From Chloroflexota bacterium (GTDB taxonomy: Bacteria; Chloroflexota; Ktedonobacteria; Ktedonobacterales; Ktedonobacteraceae): 21,542 nt of DNA. The notes beneath the pieces are model-generated. The model saw only the letters and a program-made list of their open reading frames with translations. It was not told where the DNA came from and made no database searches. Positions 1 to 8,867 of the stretch are shown here, in pieces. The stretch spans positions 1 to 21,542 of the forward strand of contig CADDZH010000093.1 in the NCBI GenBank assembly GCA_902812455.1. The letters run 5' to 3'. Position numbers and translations under genes: made by a program. Within the stretch, counting starts at the first letter, position 1; every line of letters begins with the position of its first letter.

Positions 1-252
1 GTTGGCATTGCCGCTATTGACAATGATGGCCTGCGCTCTGCCGCTTTTCAAGCGCTCCTGGCATAGCAGGACGGGGGCGGCGCGTGTCTTGCTCGTGGTA
101 AAGGTACCGGCAGCGACGCAGGGGACATCTGATGCTAAAATAGCAAGGTCAGGAATCGAGGCATCAGATTTAATCCCACAGGCGGTGATACCCGCACGGA
201 AGCCCTGCGGGGCCGTTACACATTGATCGACTTCACGAAACATATCAGGCAA
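1..252 (-). CDS. argJ: ArgJ, glutamate N-acetyltransferase / amino-acid acetyltransferase (5' part, runs off the window)
   Basis: ArgJ moves the acetyl group from N-acetylornithine to glutamate in the cyclic arginine pathway (cytoplasm). Only the first 84 codons are present. The translation has the family's N-terminal block: VTAPQGFRAGITACGIK, then DLAILASDVPCVAAGTFTT, KTRAAPVLLCQERL and AIIVNSGNAN just before the edge. The autocleavage threonine lies further on, outside the window. I chose the TTG at 252-250 because a perfect GGAGGT (266-261) ends 8 nt before it; the ATG at 243 is in frame but 17 nt away from that site. The gene lies downstream of ftsH on the same strand but has its own promoter and a structured leader. 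Identity is secure; the start is probable. Confidence 0.9.
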   Translation of the reverse strand, partial: MPDMFREVDQCVTAPQGFRAGITACGIKSDASIPDLAILASDVPCVAAGTFTTSKTRAAPVLLCQERLKSGRAQAIIVNSGNAN

Positions 253-269
253 AATAGTACACCTCCAAC

Positions 270-347
270 AAAAAATTCCCACTTCCCTGATCTGTTCCCA
301 GTTGCATGTTGCCACTCCTGGGAAACTGATTACTGGGAACCGGGAAT
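270..347 (-). promoter_or_regulatory. Putative transcription attenuator in the argJ leader
   Basis: On the minus strand the segment 347-335 (ATTCCCGGTTCCC) can pair with 287-275 (GGGAAGTGGGAAT): 11 Watson-Crick pairs, one G-U and one mismatch, followed at once by a run of six T (275-270, the first T shared with the stem). That is a Rho-independent terminator ahead of the argJ ribosome site. Inside it, ACTGGGAAC (302-294) can pair either with TTTCCCAGG (325-317) or with GGTTCCCAGT (341-332). The second choice uses bases of the terminator's 5' arm, so the two states exclude each other. The ligand is unknown. The loop holds TGGCAAC, weakly like the T-box TGGNACC, but no stem I is visible. Confidence 0.5.
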
Positions 348-362
348 GCATCTCTCTATCCC

Positions 363-392
363 ATTGTACGATCTCAAGCAGAGGACAAACAA
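363..392 (-). promoter_or_regulatory. Promoter for argJ
   Basis: On the minus strand TTGTTT (392-387), an 18-nt spacer and TACAAT (368-363) form a sigma-70 type promoter between ftsH and argJ. Transcription would start near 356, giving a leader of about 100 nt before the TTG start that contains the whole hairpin set at 270-347. Identified by eye. Confidence 0.5.
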
Positions 393-464
393 CCCCCTTC
401 AGTTTGAAAGAATTCGCTAGCGCTATCCAAGCTGCGGGAGAACCTGAGTGCCCTGTCCTTAGAA

Positions 465-2486
465 TCAGGTGTTTGTTTCCCCATTTAAAGGGGGTGGCTG
501 GTACTGCTGGGTCATTGGCTGGGTCATGCCGCTGCCAGACTTTGGTTCCGGCAGCAGCTTCCCATTCCCCTGCTCACCGTTCTGCAACGAATCGATGGTT
601 GGCATCCCGGCCAGGATAGAGGGAGTCTCGTACTGATCATCCTCAATGGGCTGATTGAAGAGCGACTCGAAAAGCGGGCCTTCTAGTGTCTCTTCTTTAA
701 TCAGGCGTTCGCTGATCATAATCAGCCGTTTCTTATTCTGCATCAGAACACGGTACGCTTTATCAAACGCCTCCTGGATGATGCGGCGTACCTCTTCGTC
801 CACCTCGCGGGCCGTCTGCTCGCTATAGTTGCGCTGCTCGCCGAAGTCGCGTCCCAGGAACACAAGCTCTTCCTTGTGCCCTAACGCCATCGGCCCGATA
901 CGGCTGCTCATGCCGTACTCGGTCACCATCGAGCGCGCTATCTTGGTCACCCGCTCGATATCGTTCGAGGCGCCGGTCGTCACCTCGCCGAAAATGATCA
1001 GCTCGGCCACATGCCCGCCAAGCGCGTAAGCCAGCATATCCTCAAATTGCGGCTTGCTCCACAGGTAGCGGTCTTCTGTTGGCAACAGCATAGTAAAGCC
1101 GCCGGCCTGCCCGCGCGCCACAATTGACACCTTGTGAACGGGGTCGGTATTGGGCAGCATACGGGCCACCAGCGCATGGCCCACCTCGTGATAAGCAGTA
1201 ATGGCCTTTTCTCGCTCGCTGATAATGCGACTCTTGCGTGCGGGACCCGCCACCACGCGATCAATAGCCTCTTCCAGCTCGCTCATGCCGATCAGTCGCT
1301 TATTGCGCCGTGCCGCCAGGATAGCCGCTTCATTGAGCACGTTGGCGAGGTCGGCGCCGGAGAAGCCGGGTGTCTGTTTTGCCAGCGTCTCCAGAGTAAC
1401 ATTCTTGTCTAAGGGCTTATTTTTCGCGTGGACGCGCAAGATGGCAATGCGCCCCCGGATATCCGGGCGATCAAGCACAACCTGCCGGTCAAAGCGGCCA
1501 GGACGCAGCAGCGCGGGGTCAAGGACATCGGGACGGTTGGTTGCGGCGATCACGATCACATTGGTATTGGTGTCGAAGCCGTCCATCTCGACCAGTATCT
1601 GGTTCAGTGTCTGCTCTCGTTCATCGTGCGAGCCACCAAGTCCTGCTCCGCGCTGGCGACCAACGGCATCAATTTCATCAACGAAGACGATACAAGGGCT
1701 GTTACGCTTGGCCTGGTCGAACAGGTCGCGCACGCGGCTGGCGCCAACGCCAACAAACATCTCGACAAACTCGGAGCCGCTGATGCTGAAGAATGGCACT
1801 CCCGCCTCACCGGCAACGGCACGAGAGATGAGCGTCTTCCCTGTTCCCGGTGGGCCAACCAGCAGCAAGCCCTTGGGAATACGCGCACCCAGGGAAACAA
1901 AGCGCTCAGGATACTTCAGGAATTCAACAATCTCTTGCAGCTCTTGCTTGGCTTCATCCACTCCAGCTACATCCGCAAAGGTCACGGTCGGCTTATTGCC
2001 CATAAACATGCGCGCCCGGCTCTTGCCAAATGAGAGCGCCTGGCTGTTCGTCCCCTGGGCTTGCCGCATCATAAAGATCAGCAGGCCGCCTATCACAAGG
2101 AATGGAATAAAGCTAATGAGTATGTTGACCCACGCTCCCAGGGCGCTAGGAGCTTCATACTGCAAGGTCAGTAAGCTGTTATTGGCATAGTTAATACCGT
2201 TATCTTTGAGAACCTGAGTAACATCAAAGGTACTATTTATATTCGCTGACTCTTTGGACGTATCCGGGCTATTATCATCCCTGGTCAGTGTCAGTGTATC
2301 GCTCCCGACATCCAGCGTATCATGCTGGCCATTTTTCATATCAGTCTTAATATCGGCCAGGATCGTCGAGACAGTGACCTGCTTCGTGTCGCCAGGAGCA
2401 CGGAATATAAACACGACCAGGACAATAGCCAGCGCGATCAAGAGCAAGAAAAAGCTCGTTCTGATCCATTTTCCACTGCTTGACAT
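465..2486 (-). CDS. ftsH: FtsH, membrane-bound ATP-dependent zinc metalloprotease
   Basis: FtsH is a hexameric AAA+ protease in the cytoplasmic membrane that degrades misfolded membrane proteins and some regulators. In order (residues counted from the TTG one codon before the chosen start): TM1 about 11-29, extracytoplasmic domain about 31-117, TM2 about 119-141, Walker A GPPGTGKT 212-219, pore motif FVGV 245-248, Walker B IVFVDEID 267-274, second region of homology 317-335 with both arginine fingers, zinc site HEVGH 434-438, third zinc ligand D510 in [10 protein letters not shown]. The C-terminal tail (about 630-674) is Gln/Pro-rich and low in complexity. Start: GGAGAGG (2500-2494) ends 7 nt before the ATG at 2486; the TTG at 2489 is only 4 nt away. 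All catalytic residues are intact and the length (673 aa) is normal. Confidence 0.97.
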   Translation of the reverse strand: MSSSGKWIRTSFFLLLIALAIVLVVFIFRAPGDTKQVTVSTILADIKTDMKNGQHDTLDVGSDTLTLTRDDNSPDTSKESANINSTFDVTQVLKDNGINYANNSLLTLQYEAPSALGAWVNILISFIPFLVIGGLLIFMMRQAQGTNSQALSFGKSRARMFMGNKPTVTFADVAGVDEAKQELQEIVEFLKYPERFVSLGARIPKGLLLVGPPGTGKTLISRAVAGEAGVPFFSISGSEFVEMFVGVGASRVRDLFDQAKRNSPCIVFVDEIDAVGRQRGAGLGGSHDEREQTLNQILVEMDGFDTNTNVIVIAATNRPDVLDPALLRPGRFDRQVVLDRPDIRGRIAILRVHAKNKPLDKNVTLETLAKQTPGFSGADLANVLNEAAILAARRNKRLIGMSELEEAIDRVVAGPARKSRIISEREKAITAYHEVGHALVARMLPNTDPVHKVSIVARGQAGGFTMLLPTEDRYLWSKPQFEDMLAYALGGHVAELIIFGEVTTGASNDIERVTKIARSMVTEYGMSSRIGPMALGHKEELVFLGRDFGEQRNYSEQTAREVDEEVRRIIQEAFDKAYRVLMQNKKRLIMISERLIKEETLEGPLFESLFNQPIEDDQYETPSILAGMPTIDSLQNGEQGNGKLLPEPKSGSGMTQPMTQQYQPPPLNGETNT

Positions 2487-2591
2487 CAAGGTTCCTCTCC
2501 AGGATAGACCGCAGGCCTATCCCATCTACTAGGCTGCACTTCAGTCCCACAAACACTTCATCCAGTTTTCTTCTCCGCTCTTTCGTGCCTT

Positions 2592-2600
2592 ATTATAGCA
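2592..2600 (-). promoter_or_regulatory. Extended -10 promoter for ftsH
   Basis: The minus strand reads TGC-TATAAT (2600-2592), a perfect -10 with the TGN extension. No clear -35 stands 17 nt upstream. A start near 2585 leaves about 100 nt of leader before the ftsH ATG. The promoter faces away from the one at 2649-2677. Confidence 0.5.
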
Positions 2601-2648
2601 CATGCTGTATATGATCCGCAGAGACTTTCTTATGAGCCTGCAAGGCCC

Positions 2649-2677
2649 TCGACAGGCTATTACTGCTGTGGTACACT
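2649..2677 (+). promoter_or_regulatory. Promoter for the rpn remnant and probably the MaoC-VOC-DUF1015 cluster
   Basis: TCGACA (2649-2654), a 17-nt spacer and TACACT (2672-2677), with a TGG extension just before the -10. It lies 37 nt upstream of the GTG start of the decayed nuclease, and I see no other convincing promoter before the MaoC gene at 3252. Confidence 0.45.
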
Positions 2678-2713
2678 TGTCCAAGCAAAAAGTACATAAG
2701 GGGGTACTGTATT

Positions 2714-3219
2714 GTGGCAAAGCTTTGGGACGATATTATGAAGCGCCTCTTTCTCGCCAATCCGCAGCATTTTCTCAACTGGTTACTACCCGGCGCCGTG
2801 CTGGTCGGTGAACTCTCACTCACTCTGAAGACACGCACACTTGAGACCGATGTATTGTATACTATTCTATGGAATAGGCAGAAAATCATCCTGCATACAC
2901 GTTCGCATCGCTTGTATTCAAAAAGCAAGGTGAGCGAGAATGGCTCATCGGGAGGTTCAAGATGTACCAGGATATTCTTCAGCAATCATGGGTTTACCAG
3001 GAAATCTTACAGGAGGGACGCGAGGAAGCTTTGCGTGAGACTCTTATCAACTGCATGGAAACGCGCTTCCCCATGTTAGTGGATCTGACAAAGCAGCGGA
3101 CAGATGATATCAAAAACCCGGATGAGCTACAAAAGATCATTGTCAAAATGTTCACCTTTCAGACGCCTCAGGAGGCTGAACAATATCTCCTGACGCTGGG
3201 TAACGGCGCGAAACATTAA
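2714..3219 (+). pseudogene. Rpn-family / PD-(D/E)XK nuclease-transposase remnant with internal deletion
   Basis: Two pieces of one protein family lie in different frames. The first piece, from a GTG at 2714 behind a good AAGGGGG site (2698-2704), reads MAKLWDDIMKRLFLANPQHF, then NWLLPGAVLVGELSLTLKTR and a block ending IILHT: the N-terminal start of Rpn / DUF4351-type recombination-promoting nucleases. Near 2900 the frame changes, and the other piece reads FASLVFKKQGEREWLIGRF, then MYQDILQQSWVYQEILQEG and a helical C-terminus ending at 3219. The central part of about 100 or more residues, which should carry most of the PD-(D/E)XK active site, is missing. This suggests one deletion with loss of frame. 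The 85-aa C-terminal piece (2962-3219) could still be translated, but an active enzyme is not expected. The family call comes from memory of related sequences. Confidence 0.7.
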
Positions 3220-3251
3220 GCGGCGTTATTCCTTCGAAGGAGACAACATGC

Positions 3252-3701
3252 ATGCCTGAAGCCACGCCTGAATTCAAAGAACAAATCAAAGCTGCATTTG
3301 ATAGCCTGCAGCCAGGGCAGGTATTTACCTTCAGGCGTAGCTTCACCGAGGCCGATGTCGCCATCTTCTGTGGCGTAACCGGTGACTACAATCCCTATCA
3401 CATTGATGAGACCTTTATCCGCGCAAGCTGGTTCGGGCGCAAGATCATCCCCGGACTCCTTACCGCCAGCATGATCACCCATGTTGGCGGCATGATCGGT
3501 TTCCTGGCGGCAGAAATGCATTTTCAGTTCGTGAAGCCAGTTTACGTTGGCGATACCATCACCTGCACCATCACCTTCGAGGAAAAAGACGAGGTAAAGC
3601 GCATTTTTAGCGCCAGGGCCGTCTACGTCAACCAGGATGGCGTGGAAGTGCTGTATGCAGCATTCAAGGGGTTTCCGGGCAATGTCCGGCTGGCCCGCTA
3701 A
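3252..3701 (+). CDS. MaoC-like (R)-specific enoyl-CoA hydratase / hot-dog dehydratase
   Basis: A small hot-dog fold protein (149 aa) of the MaoC / PhaJ type, which hydrates trans-2-enoyl-CoA to (R)-3-hydroxyacyl-CoA in the cytoplasm. The hydratase motif is complete: FTEADVAIFCGVTGDYNPYH with the catalytic pair D45 and H50 and the usual N47, then FGRKIIPGLLTASMITHVGG. FVKPVYVGDTI and ITFEEKDEVKRIF match the family's later strands. AAGGAG (3237-3242) precedes the ATG at 3252 by 9 nt; an out-of-frame ATG at 3248 meets a stop after two codons. It is first in a plus-strand run with the VOC and DUF1015 genes (gaps of 30 and 31 nt). The true substrate cannot be read from sequence. Confidence 0.88.
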   Translation: MPEATPEFKEQIKAAFDSLQPGQVFTFRRSFTEADVAIFCGVTGDYNPYHIDETFIRASWFGRKIIPGLLTASMITHVGGMIGFLAAEMHFQFVKPVYVGDTITCTITFEEKDEVKRIFSARAVYVNQDGVEVLYAAFKGFPGNVRLAR

Positions 3702-4121
<420 letters not shown>

Positions 4122-4152
4122 GCTACCTTTGAAGAGAAAGAGAAGTATCACT

Positions 4153-5469
4153 ATGGCAGATGTTCAACCGCTCAGAGGCATACATTACGCCGATCAATTC
4201 GTTAGCGACGTGGCGCAACTGGTGACGCCGCCCTTCGACGTGATCTCGCAAGAGGCGCAGGCCAGGTACTATGCGCGCAGCCCCTACAATATTATCCGGC
4301 TCGAACTGCCGAGGGACGAGCCAGGCGATACTACCCTCAATAATCGCTATACGCGCGCCGCTGCCACGTTTGCCGAGTGGCGCCTGAATGCTATCCTGCG
4401 TCAAGAGACTATGCCTTGCTATTACCTGTACCAGCAGCGATTTACTTATGATGGCCAGGCGTATACACGCACAAGTTTGCTGGCTCGCGTGCGATTGGAA
4501 CCCTGGAGCACGCACGTTATTTTGCCCCACGAGTACACTTTACAGAAGCTCAAAGATGATCGCCTGCTGCTCATGCGGGCCTGCGCTGCCAATTTCAGCC
4601 CGATCATGTGCATGTACAATGATCCCCAGAGCCGCTTGCGCCGCCTGCTCTCCTCTTATGCTGACCAGGCCGCGATACAGTTCATCGATGAAGCTGGTGA
4701 AGAACACCGCCTGCACCCCATTACCGATCTTGAGCAGGTCGCGTTGATCCAGGATTTCTTCTCCGAGCGCCAGTTGTACATCGCCGACGGTCATCACCGT
4801 TATGAGACAGCGCTTAACTATCGCGAGGAGATACGGGAACGGCGCAAAGAATTAGATGCCGGCGATGCCGTAAACTTTGTGCTGATGGCGCTAATCGACG
4901 TAGATGATCCCGGATTCTTGATCCTGCCAACGCATCGCCTGCTCTTTGGTTTGAGTCCAGAAGCGCTTGCTTCGCTTTCGAGCGAGCGGCTTGCGCAGTA
5001 TTTTACGGTAGAGGCGCTAGGGGCTCTGGGGGCATCAGCAACACTTCAGGAGATCGTACAGCGGCTGGCACAGGCAGGAAAAGAACAGCCCTCGCTCGTA
5101 GTAATCACGCCTGAATTCCGCTGGCTACTGAGCCTGAACGAGCAGGGCAGGAGTCGTATGATGCACAGCGGCCATTCCGAAGCATGGAACAACTTAGACG
5201 TGGCTATCGCCCAGACACTCATCTTAGAAGACCTGCTGGGTATAGGCCAGCAGGATATGATAGCAGGTACTCACGTACAATTCACACATGAAGCGCGGGA
5301 AGCGCTTGAGGCTGTGCAAACGGGGAAAGCGCAGGCAGCAATCCTGCTGAATGGTACGCGTGTGAGGCAGGTTTGCGATGTGGCGCTGGCCGATGACCGC
5401 ATGCCGCAAAAATCCACCTATTATTATCCGAAGCTGATTACAGGGCTGGTGCTGAATCCATTATGGTGA
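4153..5469 (+). CDS. DUF1015 family protein
   Basis: A 438-aa cytoplasmic protein of the DUF1015 family, widespread in bacteria and archaea and without a settled reaction. Family marks: PPFDVIS at 26-32, the block VILPHEYTLQKLKDDRLLLM near 122-141, NFSPIMCMY near 148-155, and the near-invariant YIADGHHRYETAL at 209-221, whose His and Glu residues look like an active site. A TTG at 4129 opens the frame earlier, but a purine-rich GAGAAG lies 7-8 nt before the ATG at 4153, and family members begin close to this point. Last gene of the MaoC-VOC-DUF1015 run; it converges on the HEAT-repeat gene, with a hairpin in between. Confidence 0.88.
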   Translation: MADVQPLRGIHYADQFVSDVAQLVTPPFDVISQEAQARYYARSPYNIIRLELPRDEPGDTTLNNRYTRAAATFAEWRLNAILRQETMPCYYLYQQRFTYDGQAYTRTSLLARVRLEPWSTHVILPHEYTLQKLKDDRLLLMRACAANFSPIMCMYNDPQSRLRRLLSSYADQAAIQFIDEAGEEHRLHPITDLEQVALIQDFFSERQLYIADGHHRYETALNYREEIRERRKELDAGDAVNFVLMALIDVDDPGFLILPTHRLLFGLSPEALASLSSERLAQYFTVEALGALGASATLQEIVQRLAQAGKEQPSLVVITPEFRWLLSLNEQGRSRMMHSGHSEAWNNLDVAIAQTLILEDLLGIGQQDMIAGTHVQFTHEAREALEAVQTGKAQAAILLNGTRVRQVCDVALADDRMPQKSTYYYPKLITGLVLNPLW

Positions 5470-5480
5470 TGCCGCACAAA

Positions 5481-5501
5481 GGGCGATGGCCAGCATCGCC
5501 C
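5481..5501. terminator. Hairpin between convergent DUF1015 and HEAT genes, REP-like
   Basis: GGGCGATG (5481-5488) and CATCGCCC (5494-5501) pair perfectly over 8 bp around a 5-nt loop. Neither side has a real T run, so termination is possible but not shown. On the minus strand the unit begins GTAGGGGC, as do other repeats in this window. Confidence 0.45.
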
Positions 5502-5569
5502 CTACCCTCTTCTGCCAAAAAGATATAGGGAATCAGCAGATGGTGAGGATTCGGGATCTGGCCGTACTA

Positions 5570-7237
5570 TCACATATTCGGGAACAAATCTGCCGGAAAG
5601 GCAGCAAGCCTGCCGCTCTCCAGAGCTTCGGCTAAGGCTCGCAGCGGTCCCTGCTCGATGGAGTAGCGCATCATAGCTCGCAGGAATGGCTGCTCCGGCG
5701 CGGGAAGAGCACAGCCGGGGTGCAGAGCTGACGCCACTGCCTGCACTAAGCTGGCATCCTCATCACGATGAGCAAAGCGGAACAAGGCTCCCTGGCGCAG
5801 GAGGCGGCTCTCATACAAAGCGCGCCAGTTGTCATCGATGAGCGCCTCAATGGCCTCGCTCACAATGGCTTCAAGGTCTGCTCTGGCCTGCTGCTTTCTT
5901 TGCGCATGCCTGCCTTTACGGCCCTGCCCTGCACGGCTTGAAGAGAAGATATCAGAATTGCGCTTTAACCAGTAGCGATCAACATATGGCTGGATGCGCT
6001 CCACCGGCTCGAACATCCAGGAGATGAACTCTGGTAAGCTATAGAGCGTGTTGCCAAGTTGCACCAGGCGCAGCACTTCGGGAGTAAGCTCAACCGGTTC
6101 CAGCTTTGTCAAAGCGCTGGCAGCATCCTTTTTGAGCAATTCTTCTCCCTCGATCAGGGGTCGCCAGATGGTATAGGCGACCGGCAGTTTGTGGCGGGTG
6201 CGTTTGCTCGCCGCATAAGCTTCAGCGATCACCGCACGCGCATAGTCTAAAGGAACTTGAAAATTGCCAAACCCTTTGTTGCCTATTTCGCTGACCAGCG
6301 CAAGCCAGCGCTCTGACTGCATTTCATCTGTCCCATAGCAATCTTTGATTCCCCATTGATCCTGGTAGAGGATATTGACGCCCTTGAGCAGCCCATCCGG
6401 GCGCTTCCACGCCAGCATAATCATTTGCGCACCAACGCCATCGACATAACTGACACGAGCATCATAAAACTCTAGCTCCTGGTGCTGAGCCTCTGCCAGG
6501 GCTGCCTCTTCCGTCCCAGGAGCAGACTGCATGGTCAATCTGCCCAGAGCGGCCCGTGCATGCTGCTTCACCTGCCGGTTTGACGTATGGGCCACCAGGT
6601 AATTCAGGGCAGGAATAGCCTGGTGTGCTGTTATCGATCCCAGGCCCTCCAGCGCATCAATGGCAGCCTCAACCACTTTCCCGGATTGATTCTCCAGTAA
6701 GGGGATGAGCAGGTTAGCGGCCCGCGGATCATAACTATTCCCCAACCAGTTGATAAAGCCAAGTCGTTTCTCCAGTGGCATCGAAAGCACATCCTCTAAG
6801 ACCGATTCCACCCCCAGCTCGCTTTTCCCTATCAGTTCCAGCAGGCGCACCTGCATCTGCTGCATCGCTGCCTCGGGATCGTTCAAATACTCGATCAGGC
6901 CCTCATCAGCCATCTCCGAATTCAGCTCCTTTAAGATCGGCGCAAGCGAAAGCTTGGCCAGATCGCTTACTGTTGGATCGGCAACAAGATCTTCCAGGGC
7001 TTCCAGATCAAAGTCAGTCGCCAGTTCAGACAGAATAAGGACAGCAGCGCTATGGGCTGCAGGATCGTTCGTTCGCAGTAAATGCAGCACTTTTTCACGT
7101 GCCCCGCTTGCCCATTCCTCATCGAGGCGGTCAATATAATGAGACATGGTACCCGGATCGATCTGTTCTCGCCTGCTAATTGCCAGTAATATGCTATCGA
7201 TGCTATCCTGTGGAGACCTTTTGCGCCCCTTTGGCAT
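5570..7237 (-). CDS. HEAT-repeat protein of unknown function
   Basis: A 555-aa soluble protein with no signal peptide or membrane segment. Residues about 44-235 are paired helices typical of HEAT/Armadillo-like repeats, for example AREKVLHLLRTNDPAAHSAA, LLIPLLENQSGKVVEAAIDA and QHARAALGRL. Residues about 255-555 form a domain I do not recognise (YDARVSYVDGVGAQMIMLAW, later WFEP-like WMFEPVERIQPYVDRYW), with a basic patch near 435-450 that may touch nucleic acid. Such repeats serve as binding scaffolds; no enzyme motif is visible. Start: AAGGAG (7250-7245) stands 7 nt before the ATG. It lies 130 nt downstream of the terminase-like gene on the same strand, with a possible promoter of its own in the gap. 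Confidence 0.8.
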   Translation of the reverse strand: MPKGRKRSPQDSIDSILLAISRREQIDPGTMSHYIDRLDEEWASGAREKVLHLLRTNDPAAHSAAVLILSELATDFDLEALEDLVADPTVSDLAKLSLAPILKELNSEMADEGLIEYLNDPEAAMQQMQVRLLELIGKSELGVESVLEDVLSMPLEKRLGFINWLGNSYDPRAANLLIPLLENQSGKVVEAAIDALEGLGSITAHQAIPALNYLVAHTSNRQVKQHARAALGRLTMQSAPGTEEAALAEAQHQELEFYDARVSYVDGVGAQMIMLAWKRPDGLLKGVNILYQDQWGIKDCYGTDEMQSERWLALVSEIGNKGFGNFQVPLDYARAVIAEAYAASKRTRHKLPVAYTIWRPLIEGEELLKKDAASALTKLEPVELTPEVLRLVQLGNTLYSLPEFISWMFEPVERIQPYVDRYWLKRNSDIFSSSRAGQGRKGRHAQRKQQARADLEAIVSEAIEALIDDNWRALYESRLLRQGALFRFAHRDEDASLVQAVASALHPGCALPAPEQPFLRAMMRYSIEQGPLRALAEALESGRLAAFPADLFPNM

Positions 7238-7306
7238 ACTATCTCTCCTTGATATCAGTGATGTGGTAGAGCGCTGGCAGTATCAATTAATGTCTTGTTG
7301 CAAGGC

Positions 7307-7315
7307 ATTGTATCA
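7307..7315 (-). promoter_or_regulatory. Possible extended -10 promoter for the HEAT gene
   Basis: The minus strand reads TGA-TACAAT (7315-7307), 70 nt before the HEAT start codon. The -35 at the right distance is poor, so this is only suggestive; read-through from the terminase-like gene is the alternative. Confidence 0.35.
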
Positions 7316-7367
7316 CGTTGGAGCACTCGCGTCGAGGGCTATTACCCGTACCTTGCCCAATTGAGTA

Positions 7368-8867
7368 TTAAAACCGTCCTTCCTGCCCATAGAGCCTCCT
7401 GGGCCGTATCAATATGGAGGCCGCAGGCGCAGCAAGCGCTTCCAGGCACTCGGTGAGCAGGGCCAGGCTGATGACAAAATCGTCGTGTCCCTCTGCCGGA
7501 TCGACGTAAAAGTCCATTATTTGAGGACCCGGCAAGCTATAGCGTGCCAGGCGTAACTGCTTCCAGCACTCTTCATACACGCCGCGAGGAGCCTCCTGCC
7601 GATCATACAGCTTGAGGCGCCCGCTACTGATCAATGCCAGCAACTGGTACGCCAGGCGCGACTTGCTGGGCCGCGTGAATGTGAAGGGAATGATGCGATC
7701 TTCGCCAAAACGCTGTGCCAGCATAGAAGCTAATACCGCTCCCAGGCCTGTTGCATCGATCACAAGCGAGCGCAGGCCCCATCGCTCGATCAATTCCGCA
7801 GTTGCAGCATATTGCTCCGGGTATGGCTTACCTGTCCACCATTCATGATGCACTACTTCAACGGAAGGCAGGTTCTGTTCGTTGTAATGGACGCGCCCAA
7901 TTGTGATCACTGTACTATCTCGCTTGCTATGCCTGGATAAATCTGTATATAGTTCATCCGCGCGCACGTGGGCGGGTCGTTCTTCTCCGGCTACATCCAT
8001 CCCTGCAACATACCAATCCTTGCTATCACCGCCCGCAGCATCTTCCCACATATGGCCCCCCTGCAAAAGCTGCTGCCGGAGGGCGGTCAGGAAGTGATCC
8101 GCATCGCTCATTGGGCGCAAGAGATATTGCGTCTGGATCACAGGATGCTCTTCCCCTAGCCGCACAATCTCCTGCTCGACGAACCTGCGATATCCCGGAT
8201 TGCGTGCGGCTAATACCCGCCAGTCATACTCGAAGTGGCAGCGCTGGCCGGTACTCTGCTCCAATTCCAGGTTGACAGCCCGTTGGTGCGCCAGCAGGGT
8301 CGTGTCTGACCAGGCCGTGCCATAGAGAACTGTCGTTGCATTTTTCACCGCAGCCATCGGGCGAAAATCGCGGTCAAATTTCTCCGGCATCACATCTTGA
8401 GCTTCATCAATTTCTAGCAGCAGGTCGGCGGTTGCCCCGACCACGTTACTTTGCGTGCCGGCAGAGTAGAACATCACGCGCGGCCCGCTATGGGTGTGTT
8501 GCCCAATCTGGGCGTCCGTAGGAGCCAGCCCCACGATATAGCCATTGCTCGTCCAGACATGCTTGCGTAAGCTTGAGGCATCCAGGAGTGAGAGCAAGCG
8601 CAGGCGGCTGTTGATGATCTGGGGAGTAAAGGTTGGGGCGGCTTTGACGATCGTTCCTTCCGGCATGCAGAAGAGCAGGTAGGCTTCGATCACCGCAGAA
8701 AGCTGGTTTTTCCCCATCTGTCTTGCCATCATGACCGTAATAATTCGTCCATGCTCGCCCAGCATTGATTCCAGAATGGCCTCGGCCACCTCACGTTGAT
8801 AAGGATAGAGTGGCTTCCCCAGGAATCGCTCGGCGAAATCGGCAATGTTCAATTGAGGAGATTTCAT
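7368..8867 (-). CDS. Phage-type terminase large subunit (TerL)-like ATPase/nuclease, not in a prophage
   Basis: TerL proteins cut concatemeric phage DNA and pump it into proheads. The 499-aa product has both halves. ATPase: Walker A-like MMARQMGKNQLSA (46-58, with the TerL Q-x-G-K form), Walker B LLLEIDEAQ (149-157, D154 E155), coupling motif LYGTAWSDTT (181-190). RNase H-like nuclease: D291 in AGMDVAGE, D371 in LVIDATGLG, and GHDDF (460-464). The frame is intact. No portal, small terminase, capsid or tail gene is near; the downstream neighbour is a HEAT-repeat protein. No ribosome site precedes the ATG (upstream is CACTACTAACCACGC), and no good alternative start was found. It may be a prophage relic, a gene transfer agent part or a domesticated enzyme. 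Family call confident, role unknown. Confidence 0.85.
   Translation of the reverse strand: MKSPQLNIADFAERFLGKPLYPYQREVAEAILESMLGEHGRIITVMMARQMGKNQLSAVIEAYLLFCMPEGTIVKAAPTFTPQIINSRLRLLSLLDASSLRKHVWTSNGYIVGLAPTDAQIGQHTHSGPRVMFYSAGTQSNVVGATADLLLEIDEAQDVMPEKFDRDFRPMAAVKNATTVLYGTAWSDTTLLAHQRAVNLELEQSTGQRCHFEYDWRVLAARNPGYRRFVEQEIVRLGEEHPVIQTQYLLRPMSDADHFLTALRQQLLQGGHMWEDAAGGDSKDWYVAGMDVAGEERPAHVRADELYTDLSRHSKRDSTVITIGRVHYNEQNLPSVEVVHHEWWTGKPYPEQYAATAELIERWGLRSLVIDATGLGAVLASMLAQRFGEDRIIPFTFTRPSKSRLAYQLLALISSGRLKLYDRQEAPRGVYEECWKQLRLARYSLPGPQIMDFYVDPAEGHDDFVISLALLTECLEALAAPAASILIRPRRLYGQEGRF

Noticed and set aside
270..347. T-box riboswitch before argJ
   Set aside because: Only a 7-nt TGGCAAC word resembles the T-box bulge. 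The leader from the likely promoter is about 100 nt and has no stem I or specifier loop, so I report an unclassified attenuator instead.
442..470. Inverted repeat ACCTGA/TCAGGT around the ftsH stop codon
   Set aside because: Only 6 bp with a 17-nt loop and no T run; too weak to call a terminator.
1201..2190. 329-codon open frame on the plus strand
   Set aside because: It lies wholly opposite ftsH; its Arg/Ser/Pro-rich translation is what the antisense of a high-GC gene gives. No ribosome site or family resemblance.
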